A stretch of 64,000 bases of DNA from an uncultured Pluralibacter sp. (GTDB lineage: Bacteria; Pseudomonadota; Gammaproteobacteria; Enterobacterales; Enterobacteriaceae): positions 1 to 64,000 of the forward strand of contig NZ_CAJYMB010000106.1 in the NCBI RefSeq assembly GCF_913775985.1, written 5' to 3'. A program made the translations under genes and the position numbers. Below, one piece after another: positions 53,324-60,784 of this stretch; positions within the stretch are counted from its first letter, which is position 1, and every line of letters starts with the position of its first letter. Below the pieces are notes generated by a model. The model worked only from the letters and a program-made list of their open reading frames with translations. It did no database searches and was not told the DNA's origin.

Positions 53324-54643
53324 ATGAGCCAAAAAACCCGTTATACAAAATCTGCACTCGCAGTTGCAGTGGCACTGGTTTCAACACAAGCGTTATCAGC
53401 GGGCTTCGCCCTTAATGAATTCTCTGCATCAGGTCTGGGTCGTGCGTATTCGGGTGAAGGCGCTATCGCTGACGATCCGGGTAACGTAAGCCGTAACCCC
53501 GCCCTGATTATGATGTTTGACCGCCCGGAGTTTTCTGTCGGCGGTATTTATATTGATCCCGATGTTGATATTTCGGGTAAATCGCGCTCGGGCAGAAGCA
53601 CCGATGCAGACAATATTGCACCGACCGCGTGGGTGCCTAACGCCCACTTCGTTATGCCCATTAACGATCAGTTCGGCGTCAGCGCCTCTGTAAACTCCAA
53701 CTTCGGTCTCGCCACGGAATATAACGAACATTACACGGCGGGCAGCGTGGGCGGTAAAACCGACCTGAGCACCATGAACCTCAACCTGAGCGGTGCCTAC
53801 CGCCTGAACAACCACTGGAGCTTCGGTCTCGGTTTCGACGCCGTATACGCCCGCGCCAAAATTGACCGCTACGCGGGAGATCTCGGCAAGCTGGTTGCTG
53901 GCTCCGGCGCCCTGCCGCCGCGTCTGGCAGGCCCGGTATCACAAATCCCTGACGACACCAAAATCGCCCACCTGAAGGGTGACGAATGGGGCTTCGGCTG
54001 GAACGCCGGGATGCTGTACGAGCTGGATAAAGACAACCGCTGGGGCTTCACCTACCGTTCTGAAGTGAAAGTTGACTTTGACGGCGACTACAAGAGCGAA
54101 CTGCCGTCCGCCTACAACCAGATTCTGGGCAACTTCGGCCTGCCGATGGGCACCGACGGCCGCACCGTGGGCGGCTCGCTTAACCTGCACCTGCCGGAAA
54201 TGTGGGAAGTCTCGGGTTACAACCGCGTTGCGCCGAAATGGGCCGTTCACTACAGCATGGCCTACACCAGCTGGAGCCAGTTTAAAGAGCTGAAGGCCAA
54301 GCGCCACGGCGATACACTGCTGTATAAAGATGAAAGCTTCAAAGACTCCTGGCGCCTCGCCCTGGGTACAACCTATTACTACAACGAAAACTGGACCTTC
54401 CGCACCGGCGTGGCGTTTGACGATAGCCCGGTTCCGACTAACCACCGCTCTATCTCCATCCCGGACCAGGATCGCGTCTGGCTGAGCGCGGGTACAACCT
54501 ACGCCTTCAACCAGGATGCCTCAATTGACGTCGGCGCATCGTACATGCACGGTCAGCACGTTAAGGTTAAAGAAGATCCGTACGAGTTCCGTTCTAACGG
54601 TAAAGCGTGGCTGTTCGGCACCAACTTCAATTACCGCTTCTGA
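53324..54643 (+). CDS. fadL: long-chain fatty-acid outer-membrane transporter FadL
   Basis: 439-residue outer-membrane beta-barrel importing long-chain fatty acids. Signal peptide of 26 residues ([20 protein letters not shown]..., cut before GFALNEFS); the hatch NPA motif is in [13 protein letters not shown]; ends in Phe (FNYRF) as outer-membrane barrels do. Start chosen at ATG 53324 because GAGG lies 8 nt away (only 2 nt from the alternative ATG 53318) and E. coli begins MSQKT. The loop after GKLVAGSG is clearly shorter and different from E. coli FadL. Confidence 0.96.
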   Translation: MSQKTRYTKSALAVAVALVSTQALSAGFALNEFSASGLGRAYSGEGAIADDPGNVSRNPALIMMFDRPEFSVGGIYIDPDVDISGKSRSGRSTDADNIAPTAWVPNAHFVMPINDQFGVSASVNSNFGLATEYNEHYTAGSVGGKTDLSTMNLNLSGAYRLNNHWSFGLGFDAVYARAKIDRYAGDLGKLVAGSGALPPRLAGPVSQIPDDTKIAHLKGDEWGFGWNAGMLYELDKDNRWGFTYRSEVKVDFDGDYKSELPSAYNQILGNFGLPMGTDGRTVGGSLNLHLPEMWEVSGYNRVAPKWAVHYSMAYTSWSQFKELKAKRHGDTLLYKDESFKDSWRLALGTTYYYNENWTFRTGVAFDDSPVPTNHRSISIPDQDRVWLSAGTTYAFNQDASIDVGASYMHGQHVKVKEDPYEFRSNGKAWLFGTNFNYRF

Positions 54644-54657
54644 TAGAAGATTGATAC

Positions 54658-54690
54658 CAGCAGGGCGGACAATGTCCGCCCTGCTGCTTT
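54658..54690 (+). terminator. fadL terminator
   Basis: Thirteen-bp stem (54658-54670 with 54674-54686) followed by CTTTTAT, 15 nt after the fadL stop. The next 240 bases to the mlaA hairpin are AT-rich and hold no gene I can support. Confidence 0.9.
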
Positions 54691-54930
54691 TATGAACGTG
54701 CTCCCGCTTTTATATCGCCAGATAGTACCTCCGTACCTCACGAAATCTCTTCACCCATCGCATACCTTTTATAAAACGCTTAATAAAACAGCGCTGCGTT
54801 ATATTTTTGATCGGGTAAATCCTTACCTTCCGATGTTGTCAGGGTCATCGCGATGCTATTTTAAGCAATTAAGTATTTATCGATCGGGTGGGAGCGAGGA
54901 CAATAAAAGTGGCGCTGACAGTAGAAAGAA

Positions 54931-54957
54931 AAATCCCCCGCATTGCGCGGGGGATTT
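54931..54957 (-). terminator. mlaA terminator
   Basis: Eleven-bp stem (54931-54941 with 54947-54957) just after the mlaA stop, followed on the minus strand by TTCTTTCT. Confidence 0.85.
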
Positions 54958-54961
54958 AGCA

Positions 54962-55723
54962 TTATTCGGAGTCGATATCCTTGAGATCGCCTTCAATTGA
55001 CTTGGCGTTCGGATTCTCCTCAGCGCTGAGCTTGCCGCCGTTAGCGATAAAGTCATGCTTCTGGAAGTACGCCTCGCGCACCATGATGTACGGATCGGAA
55101 GACTGCTTGAGCAGGCCGTCGGAGTCCAGCAGCTGGGCGCGGGTTTCTACGCCTTCCAGCATCCACTTGCCGATCGACATCGGCCAGGTCAGCCAGGAGA
55201 GAACCGGATAGAAATCATCCGCCATGTCGCCCACATCTTCACGCGGCGTAAAGTTGCCGTAGAACGGCAGCTGCACGTACGGCCCGTAACCTACGCCGTA
55301 GTGGCCCAGCGTACTGCCGAAGCGGTGCGGCTCAACACGCTGCAGTTTTGGATTCGCTTTACCGGCAACGTCGATTAAACCGCCGAGACCCACGATAGTG
55401 TTCAGGAAGAAGCGGGTGAAGTGCACCATTCCCTGATAGGGGTCGCCCTGCAGGAACATGTTGACCATCTGGGCCGGTTCCTCAAGGTTGCTGGTAAAGT
55501 TGCTCAGGCCGTTGCGCGCTGGCTGCGGCACGTAGTCGCGCCAGGCGACGGCGACAGGACGGACGACATAGGGATCTAGCACGTTAAAGTTGAAGTTGTA
55601 CATCGTGCGGTTGAAGCCTTCGAGCGGATCCGAGCGTCCTTGCTGCTGGTCACCCGTCCCCGAGCTTGCACAACCGATTAACAGCGTCGAGCCCAGCGCG
55701 AGCGCTGACAGACGAAAATTCAT
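54962..55723 (-). CDS. mlaA: outer-membrane lipoprotein MlaA (VacJ)
   Basis: 253-residue lipoprotein that, with OmpC/F, removes phospholipid from the outer leaflet and passes it to MlaC. Lipobox LLIGC with C18 as the lipidated residue; conserved RSDPLEGFNRTMYNFN and a long amphipathic core. Acidic C-terminal tail. Full length. Confidence 0.96.
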   Translation of the reverse strand: MNFRLSALALGSTLLIGCASSGTGDQQQGRSDPLEGFNRTMYNFNFNVLDPYVVRPVAVAWRDYVPQPARNGLSNFTSNLEEPAQMVNMFLQGDPYQGMVHFTRFFLNTIVGLGGLIDVAGKANPKLQRVEPHRFGSTLGHYGVGYGPYVQLPFYGNFTPREDVGDMADDFYPVLSWLTWPMSIGKWMLEGVETRAQLLDSDGLLKQSSDPYIMVREAYFQKHDFIANGGKLSAEENPNAKSIEGDLKDIDSE

Positions 55724-55892
55724 AAAAGTCTCCCTGAAAAGATGGCAATCGCAGATTTCCTAATTCTATACATATTTTGAAATGGCAGGGAACTATTCAT
55801 GGCGTGAACGTTAAATAATGTACCAGGATTGTCTGACACTGCACAAAAAGCCGCTACGCTTATCGGATACTAATAAATGCAGGAAAAACACC

Positions 55893-56807
55893 ATGAAGGA
55901 CAATTTAAACAGCCAACACCAGGATGACGAGCCCAAGGAAGTGGACAGCGAAGAAAACCAGCGCGGGGATGATATTGAAGTGGATGAGGAGAATCTGCCT
56001 TCGCGGGCGATGGCAACCCACGAGCACATTCGCCAGGAGGGTGAGAAAGAGCTGGAACGCGACGGCTGGGCGCTGTTGTGGTCGGCCATTGCGGCAGGCC
56101 TTTCAATGAGCGCATCGCTGCTGGCAAAAGGGCTTTTTCACGCCCACCTGGAAGGCGTTCCCGGTGGCATTCTGCTGGAAAGCGTCGGCTATACCTTCGG
56201 GTTTATTATTGTCATTATGGCTCACCAACAGCTTTTCACGGAAAACACCATCACGCCGGTGCTTCCGGTTATGCAGCACCCGACCACCTCTAACATTCTG
56301 CTGCTGCTGCGCCTGTGGGGCGTCGTACTGCTGGGCAATATGATAGGCACCGCCATTGCCGCGTGGGCATTTGGCTACATGCCGGTATTCGATCAGGAGA
56401 CGCGCAATGCGTTTTACAGCATCGGCATGAAGGTAATGGAGAACTCGCCAACCGAAATGTTCGCCAAGGCGATTATCTCCGGCTGGCTGATTGCCACGAT
56501 GGTGTGGATGTTCCCCGCCGCTGGTCCGGCGAAGCTTGTGGTCATTGTATTGATGACCTGGCTTATTGCGGTGGCGGATACCACCCACATTATTGTCGGC
56601 ACTATCGAGATCCTGTATCTGGTATTTACCGGCGCGCTGCCGTGGCAGGATTTCATCTGGCCGTTCGCCCTGCCGACGCTGGCGGGCAATATCTGCGGCG
56701 GTACCTTTATCTTCGCCCTGCTGAGCCATGCGCAAATTCGCAATGACATGAGTACTCAGCGACATGCGGAAGCGAAAGCGCAGGCAAAAAAGGCCAAAAA
56801 TAAATAA
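55893..56807 (+). CDS. yfdC: formate/nitrite-transporter-family protein YfdC
   Basis: 304-residue inner-membrane protein: strongly acidic hydrophilic N-terminus (about 1-60, DEPKEVDSEENQRGDD) followed by six spans of the FNT family (SAIAAGLSMSASLLAKGLFH, LGNMIGTAIAAWAFGYM). Substrate unknown. Start at ATG 55893 (MKDNLNSQHQ) after AGGAAAA; the earlier in-frame ATG at 55818 adds 25 residues not seen in E. coli (310 aa). Last backbone protein gene before argW. Confidence 0.93.
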   Translation: MKDNLNSQHQDDEPKEVDSEENQRGDDIEVDEENLPSRAMATHEHIRQEGEKELERDGWALLWSAIAAGLSMSASLLAKGLFHAHLEGVPGGILLESVGYTFGFIIVIMAHQQLFTENTITPVLPVMQHPTTSNILLLLRLWGVVLLGNMIGTAIAAWAFGYMPVFDQETRNAFYSIGMKVMENSPTEMFAKAIISGWLIATMVWMFPAAGPAKLVVIVLMTWLIAVADTTHIIVGTIEILYLVFTGALPWQDFIWPFALPTLAGNICGGTFIFALLSHAQIRNDMSTQRHAEAKAQAKKAKNK

Positions 56808-56842
56808 TTGTGGCGATTGTTTGAGCGGTCGGGCGGCAGGCG

Positions 56843-56880
56843 CTTAACGGACAGGTAAAAAAACGTTATACTCCTGCCGC
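56843..56880 (+). promoter_or_regulatory. argW promoter
   Basis: -10 TATACT at 56867-56872 and a -35-like CTTAAC at 56843-56848 with an 18-bp spacer, followed by the GC-rich discriminator CCTGCCGC typical of stringently controlled tRNA genes; the tRNA begins at 56884. Confidence 0.65.
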
Positions 56881-56883
56881 TTC

Positions 56884-56958
56884 GTCCCCTTAGTTAAATG
56901 GATATAACGAGCCCCTCCTAAGGGCTAGTTGTAGGTTCGATTCCTGCAGGGGACGCCA
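56884..56958 (+). tRNA. argW: tRNA-Arg (anticodon CCU)
   Basis: 75-nt cloverleaf: acceptor GTCCCCT (56884-56890) pairs with AGGGGAC (56948-56954); anticodon stem AGCCC/GGGCT (56910-56914, 56922-56926) with loop CTCCTAA giving anticodon CCT; T-arm GTAGGTTCGATTCCTGC; discriminator G and encoded CCA. Reads the rare AGG codon. In E. coli argW is the insertion site of the KpLE1/CPS-53 prophage, and here too synteny breaks right after it. Confidence 0.95.
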
Positions 56959-56997
56959 TAAATATCTGTCCTGCAGTGTGCAAATATCAAAAAATCC

Positions 56998-57141
56998 TTA
57001 ATAATCAGTCCTAAACACATTAACCTGACGATGTAACCTCAGTCGATATCTGCCCATTTCTACATAAACCGACAAGGTCTGGCGCTCAACTTTACTGCGC
57101 TGCCAGTGAGACAGAATTATAATCGGCCCTTTATTTGTCAT
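56998..57141 (-). CDS. small hypothetical protein, 47 residues
   Basis: An open frame too short for routine calling: ATG 57141 to TAA 56998, starting MTNKGPIIILSHWQRSKVER and rich in Arg. GAGGA sits about 6 nt upstream, which argues for translation. I do not recognise the family; it could be a real small gene of the island or a remnant of the phage-type genes expected beside argW. Confidence 0.35.
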   Translation of the reverse strand: MTNKGPIIILSHWQRSKVERQTLSVYVEMGRYRLRLHRQVNVFRTDY

Positions 57142-57434
57142 GATTGTCCTCAACAGAACACATAGGTGAGGCGCTGGATGTCAGTAATGCTGATGGAAGA
57201 ACCTAATTCTACAGGTTCTCATAAATTACCGGCTATCGTTACGGAGTGACCGATGTGAAGCAGTACATATAAAGCTATTTCGTGCATAATTTAGTCCCCG
57301 CCATGGAAATAAAAATCAGCTTTTTACTGGTCAGTTTAGCCCTTGTACTTATATAATTGATCTAACAGCCCTTAAATCATAAGATAACTTTTCGTTTCAT
57401 ACCCCCCGAGCATTAAAAATTAAGCAATAAATAG
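57142..57434. other. AT-rich gene-poor stretch after argW
   Basis: About 290 bases with no convincing gene. One 23-codon open frame on the plus strand (57178-57249) follows AGGTGAGG but has no support beyond that. No integrase or excisionase gene, and no second copy of the argW 3' end, was seen here. Composition shifts visibly from GC-rich to AT-rich within this interval. Confidence 0.6.
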
Positions 57435-58121
57435 CTAAAAAGCAGAACGATTGAACTCACAGGTAAGATTATTATCAACATTTAAACAAAGCATATCTCG
57501 ACTCACAATTATCTTTGGATGATTAATAATCAAAGGCGGAAGAGAAAGACTTCCTTTCATTTTAAGAAACGTATTGAGGGCACTCATATTTTCGATGCTC
57601 TCGTTCTGAAACAATCTCCCAAGAGTAATATGAACTATATTTTTTCTTAAACTCTGAGGTATAGGGTATTTGTTATAAACATGATTTCTAAAATCAATCA
57701 GTTCTTTTGACTCCCCTAATAAAATAATAGTACCATTCGATGTAAGCACAATATTATTAAAGTAAATAGTAAGAGGAGAATAGCTGTAAATATCCTTAGC
57801 TATTTCTTTGCACATTTTAATCAAATTAAATCTATTATCATTAAATGCTATATCATTATCGTTAAAAATAGTTAATAACGTTGAATGTAAGAAATCCTTT
57901 TCAATGAAGGTCATAAATGGGAATAGCGTGGATATTTTCTGCATAAATGCATGTAAAAAACTTGAAAATTCAGCAAACCGACAATCATCTTTTCCTTGTA
58001 CTATTGTCTGGCCTGCACAGAAACTCACGTCAACAATATTATATTCATTTTCTTGCGCAAACCATTCCTCGCACAGTTCAATTTTCTTGTCCGTTGCACC
58101 CTGAATCATAGACTTGCTCAT
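57435..58121 (-). CDS. 2H phosphoesterase-like protein
   Basis: 228-residue protein with two HxTx motifs, H79-S-T81-L and H164-I-T166-L, each in a hydrophobic strand context (DFLHSTLLTIF, NIVHITLGRL) and about 85 residues apart: the hallmark of the 2H phosphoesterase superfamily (LigT, 2'-5' RNA ligases, AKAP7-like, cyclic-nucleotide and anti-CBASS enzymes). It should hydrolyse a 2',3'-cyclic or 2'-5' phosphodiester; the substrate is not known. Codon use is AT-rich, unlike the backbone. Its ATG is preceded by AGGAAATTT. Separated by 251 bp and a hairpin from the transporter gene, so it probably has its own promoter. Confidence 0.7.
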   Translation of the reverse strand: MSKSMIQGATDKKIELCEEWFAQENEYNIVDVSFCAGQTIVQGKDDCRFAEFSSFLHAFMQKISTLFPFMTFIEKDFLHSTLLTIFNDNDIAFNDNRFNLIKMCKEIAKDIYSYSPLTIYFNNIVLTSNGTIILLGESKELIDFRNHVYNKYPIPQSLRKNIVHITLGRLFQNESIENMSALNTFLKMKGSLSLPPLIINHPKIIVSRDMLCLNVDNNLTCEFNRSAF

Positions 58122-58372
58122 TTAAATTTCCTCAACAAAAATATCATGTCGTTAAGCTGGTGTTGATCTCACCACTTATCCTGACCTTACTTGTATTTTT
58201 TATACATTATGACTCGTTGTTACAGCCATGCAAGATTAATATACTCAAGGATTTATTTAGATAAAATAAATTTCGCAATGCCTCTAACTGTGTCAATTAC
58301 ATATATTTCAAGTTCGATCACTAAGTTAGTTTAGAGGCCTTTAAAAAGGCCTCTTTGTTAGGACAAATATAT
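58122..58372. promoter_or_regulatory. gap between 2H gene and transporter gene, with hairpin
   Basis: 251 AT-rich bases. A strong inverted repeat AGAGGCCTTT/AAAGGCCTCT at 58333-58354 lies 19 nt past the transporter stop and is the likely end of the leftward operon. The remaining ~200 bases should hold the promoter of the 2H gene; no operator similar to the upstream AACGTT boxes is visible there. Confidence 0.5.
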
Positions 58373-59614
58373 CTAAGGATGTTGGGCAAGCCCATCCTGT
58401 GAAGCTATTTTCTTATTTTTAGAAAGATCATCCCGGAAAAATATTAGGAAGCAAACGCTAACCACAGCAGCAACTCCTGCTGAAAATAGCCAAAACGTCT
58501 CCCATTGAGCTAATGAATTTTGCCCCTGCCCTGTTATGGTATGGTTAAATATTTGTCCACACACAGTAGACGCAAACAGTAGCCCAATTCCGTTAGAGAC
58601 AATAAACCGAAGGCTTTGAGCCTGAGCTTTGATCTCTGGAGCTGCTTTACGGTCAACATAAATATCGCCAACGGTAAAGAAAAAGTCCCAGCAGAATCCC
58701 TGCAACATCAAACCGAACAATACAAACATCATATTCGCATCCAGTGAAGCATGCGCAAAAAATAGTGTCCTTATAATCCAGCAAACTGCACCTAGCATCA
58801 ACGTAATTTTGAAGCCTGCTTTCAATAAGAAAAATGATAACAAGAACATGAATATCACTTCGCAGGCAATACCTATCTGCATCATTGACGCTGCGTTATC
58901 AAAGCCAAGAGCTTTTAAAAAAACAGGAATATATGCAGAATATGCCGTTTTGGGAATCATTAGGATAAAAATGCTGAGCATTAAAACTGAGAAACTTCGA
59001 TCTTTGAAAAGAGCCAGAGCATCCAGACATAACAAATCACGTAACGTAAAGCTACCTCCTTTTGCTTTCGGCGGAGTATCCGGTAATGTAAAGCAGTAAA
59101 GACCAAGCACAATCCCCGAAGCTGATGCAATATACCAGGTAATAGTACTACCTGAATAGCCCATTTCGCCAATGATAAACCCAATCACCATAAAACCAAA
59201 TGTACCAAAAACACGAATCAACGGAAAATATTTTACGCCGTTAATATGGCTAAAAGTAATACTATTAGCTAAAGAGGTTGTAGGATAGAAAAGCAAACCA
59301 ACCATGAATATCATGGTTAGCGTCATTCCCGTATTTTGTGTTTCAATAAACTGAGGGACAAATAGCAGTACTCCTGCATTGACTAAATGCAGAATTGCCA
59401 TAACCTTTTGTGATGAAAAAAATCGGTCCGCCACCATACCAATAAACAATGGTGAAAGAATTGTTGCCAAACCAAGCAATGCGTACGATGAACCGATGAT
59501 AGTTGCCATACCATAGGTACTTAATACTAACCCCATAGTCATATTCCATGCACCTTGCATAAAATACTGTATGAACATCATAATCAACAGCCGTGGTGTT
59601 TTATTAAAATCCAT
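58373..59614 (-). CDS. MFS transporter, nucleoside:H+ symporter (NupG/XapB) type
   Basis: 413-residue twelve-span permease whose opening (RLLIMMFIQYFMQGAWNMTMGLVLSTYG) and GLLFYPTTSLANSITF segment match the nucleoside:H+ symporter family (NupG, XapB, YegT). Likely takes up a nucleoside or similar glycoside. 16 nt after the metallo-hydrolase gene, hence cotranscribed. AT-rich codon use. Confidence 0.82.
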   Translation of the reverse strand: MDFNKTPRLLIMMFIQYFMQGAWNMTMGLVLSTYGMATIIGSSYALLGLATILSPLFIGMVADRFFSSQKVMAILHLVNAGVLLFVPQFIETQNTGMTLTMIFMVGLLFYPTTSLANSITFSHINGVKYFPLIRVFGTFGFMVIGFIIGEMGYSGSTITWYIASASGIVLGLYCFTLPDTPPKAKGGSFTLRDLLCLDALALFKDRSFSVLMLSIFILMIPKTAYSAYIPVFLKALGFDNAASMMQIGIACEVIFMFLLSFFLLKAGFKITLMLGAVCWIIRTLFFAHASLDANMMFVLFGLMLQGFCWDFFFTVGDIYVDRKAAPEIKAQAQSLRFIVSNGIGLLFASTVCGQIFNHTITGQGQNSLAQWETFWLFSAGVAAVVSVCFLIFFRDDLSKNKKIASQDGLAQHP

Positions 59615-59630
59615 ATCACGCTATCCTTTA

Positions 59631-60452
59631 TTAATTAATGCTCAGCTCAAGCCCATCCCAGGCAACAAGGATATTTTCTTTATTACACTCCTCAACTAAC
59701 TTATCGTGCAGCAGACCACCACTATGTGAAATATGTGAAACGATAATTTTGCTTTTTTTGGGGAGGCAACCTAGCTCTGCGAGCCGATCTCTGGCTGAGA
59801 ATACGGTTTCCAGACTCATGTGATTATTTGTTCTATTATCACCATTAAAACCATAAGTACATTCCAGTACGGTAAGATCTATTTTCTTCCCTTCTAACCA
59901 CTGCCATGTAAGCTCAGGAAACCATCCAGAATCATGACCGTAGAAAATCGTCTGCCCCTCTTTTTCGATAAACCAGGTATAACAAAGCTCCCACTTAGCA
60001 TGGTTAGCCAGCAGTGGGGTGATGCGATATCCGCAAGTTTCAACAGTTACAAAAGGTATCAGGCAATGAAATCCGAATCGTTCAGCACTGTAGCCTGGCA
60101 ACACTCCCACAGCACCATTGATTGCCAGGTCGTTACCATAAATCTGTAACGGATGGGTGATATTAAATCCATAGCCTTCCATGCGGCTAAATAACTCTCC
60201 CACATTAAAATGATCGGGATGAGTATGTGTGAACAGTAGCGATTTTATCTTAGTAGCATCCAGTTCATCACGCAGCAGTTGTTGGCTAAATTCTGGTGCA
60301 ATGTCAATCAACAATTCATCGTCGATAATCACTGAGGAGTGTGTTCGTAAATCTTTACCTTTATAGATACGTGCTTGTTGACAGTGCTCGCAGCTGCAAA
60401 ACGGGTTAGGTATCCCTTCTGAAGCAGCCGTTCCAAGAAAATGTATTTTCAT
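59631..60452 (-). CDS. PhnP-like metallo-beta-lactamase-fold phosphodiesterase
   Basis: 273-residue MBL-fold hydrolase. N-terminus FLGTAASEGIPNPFCSCEHC carries the PhnP-type structural zinc cysteines (C19, C21, C24); metal motif T75-HTHPDH at 76-81, further ligands H151 (ANHAKWEL), D174 (YGHDSGWF) and H240/H243 (VSHISHSG). PhnP opens five-membered cyclic phosphates of ribose; by family this protein should act on a cyclic phosphate or another phosphodiester. No phn genes are nearby, so it is not part of phosphonate breakdown. First gene of the operon with the nucleoside-type transporter, divergent from the LacI-SBP regulator. Confidence 0.8.
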   Translation of the reverse strand: MKIHFLGTAASEGIPNPFCSCEHCQQARIYKGKDLRTHSSVIIDDELLIDIAPEFSQQLLRDELDATKIKSLLFTHTHPDHFNVGELFSRMEGYGFNITHPLQIYGNDLAINGAVGVLPGYSAERFGFHCLIPFVTVETCGYRITPLLANHAKWELCYTWFIEKEGQTIFYGHDSGWFPELTWQWLEGKKIDLTVLECTYGFNGDNRTNNHMSLETVFSARDRLAELGCLPKKSKIIVSHISHSGGLLHDKLVEECNKENILVAWDGLELSIN

Positions 60453-60784
60453 GACTTCCCTCTCATTGCCAAAACAATTGATTTTAAAGAAAAATTTATT
60501 TATTTAATGAAATTGGAACGTTCAATTATTAACTTAACAATTTATATGGACAACGTTCTTTTCATACAAAAGTGATCACCTTCAAAATTTGATTAAATTT
60601 AACTTTAAATTCAATTTGTTATAAACATTTTGCAAGAAAACCACGTATAGAACTCTGACAAAGTAATAAATTTCACTGAGCACAAAGTGAGCAATACAAC
60701 TTGTAACGTTAAAATTTTATTGATAATGATGGTCCATCAATAAGCGTCGTGCTAGCATCAAAGTAGCAGAGGGAGGATATAAAA
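60453..60784. promoter_or_regulatory. divergent promoter region with three AACGTT operators
   Basis: 332 AT-rich bases between the MBL-hydrolase operon and the LacI-type regulator. Three near-palindromes centred on AACGTT occur: TTGGAACGTTCAAT (60513-60526), GGACAACGTTCTTT (60548-60561) and TTGTAACGTTAAAA (60701-60714). The first two are 35 bp apart, centre to centre; the third is next to the regulator gene. A central CG with A/T-rich arms is the normal LacI-family pattern. GGAGG at 60772-60776 is the regulator's ribosome site. Confidence 0.65.

Noticed and set aside
54692-55000. 102-codon open frame between fadL and mlaA
   Set aside because: Starts inside the fadL terminator tail, crosses the mlaA terminator and enters the mlaA gene; no ribosome site.
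57178-57249. 23-codon frame MSVMLMEEPNST... after argW
   Set aside because: Has a plausible AGGTGAGG upstream but is too short and has no other support.
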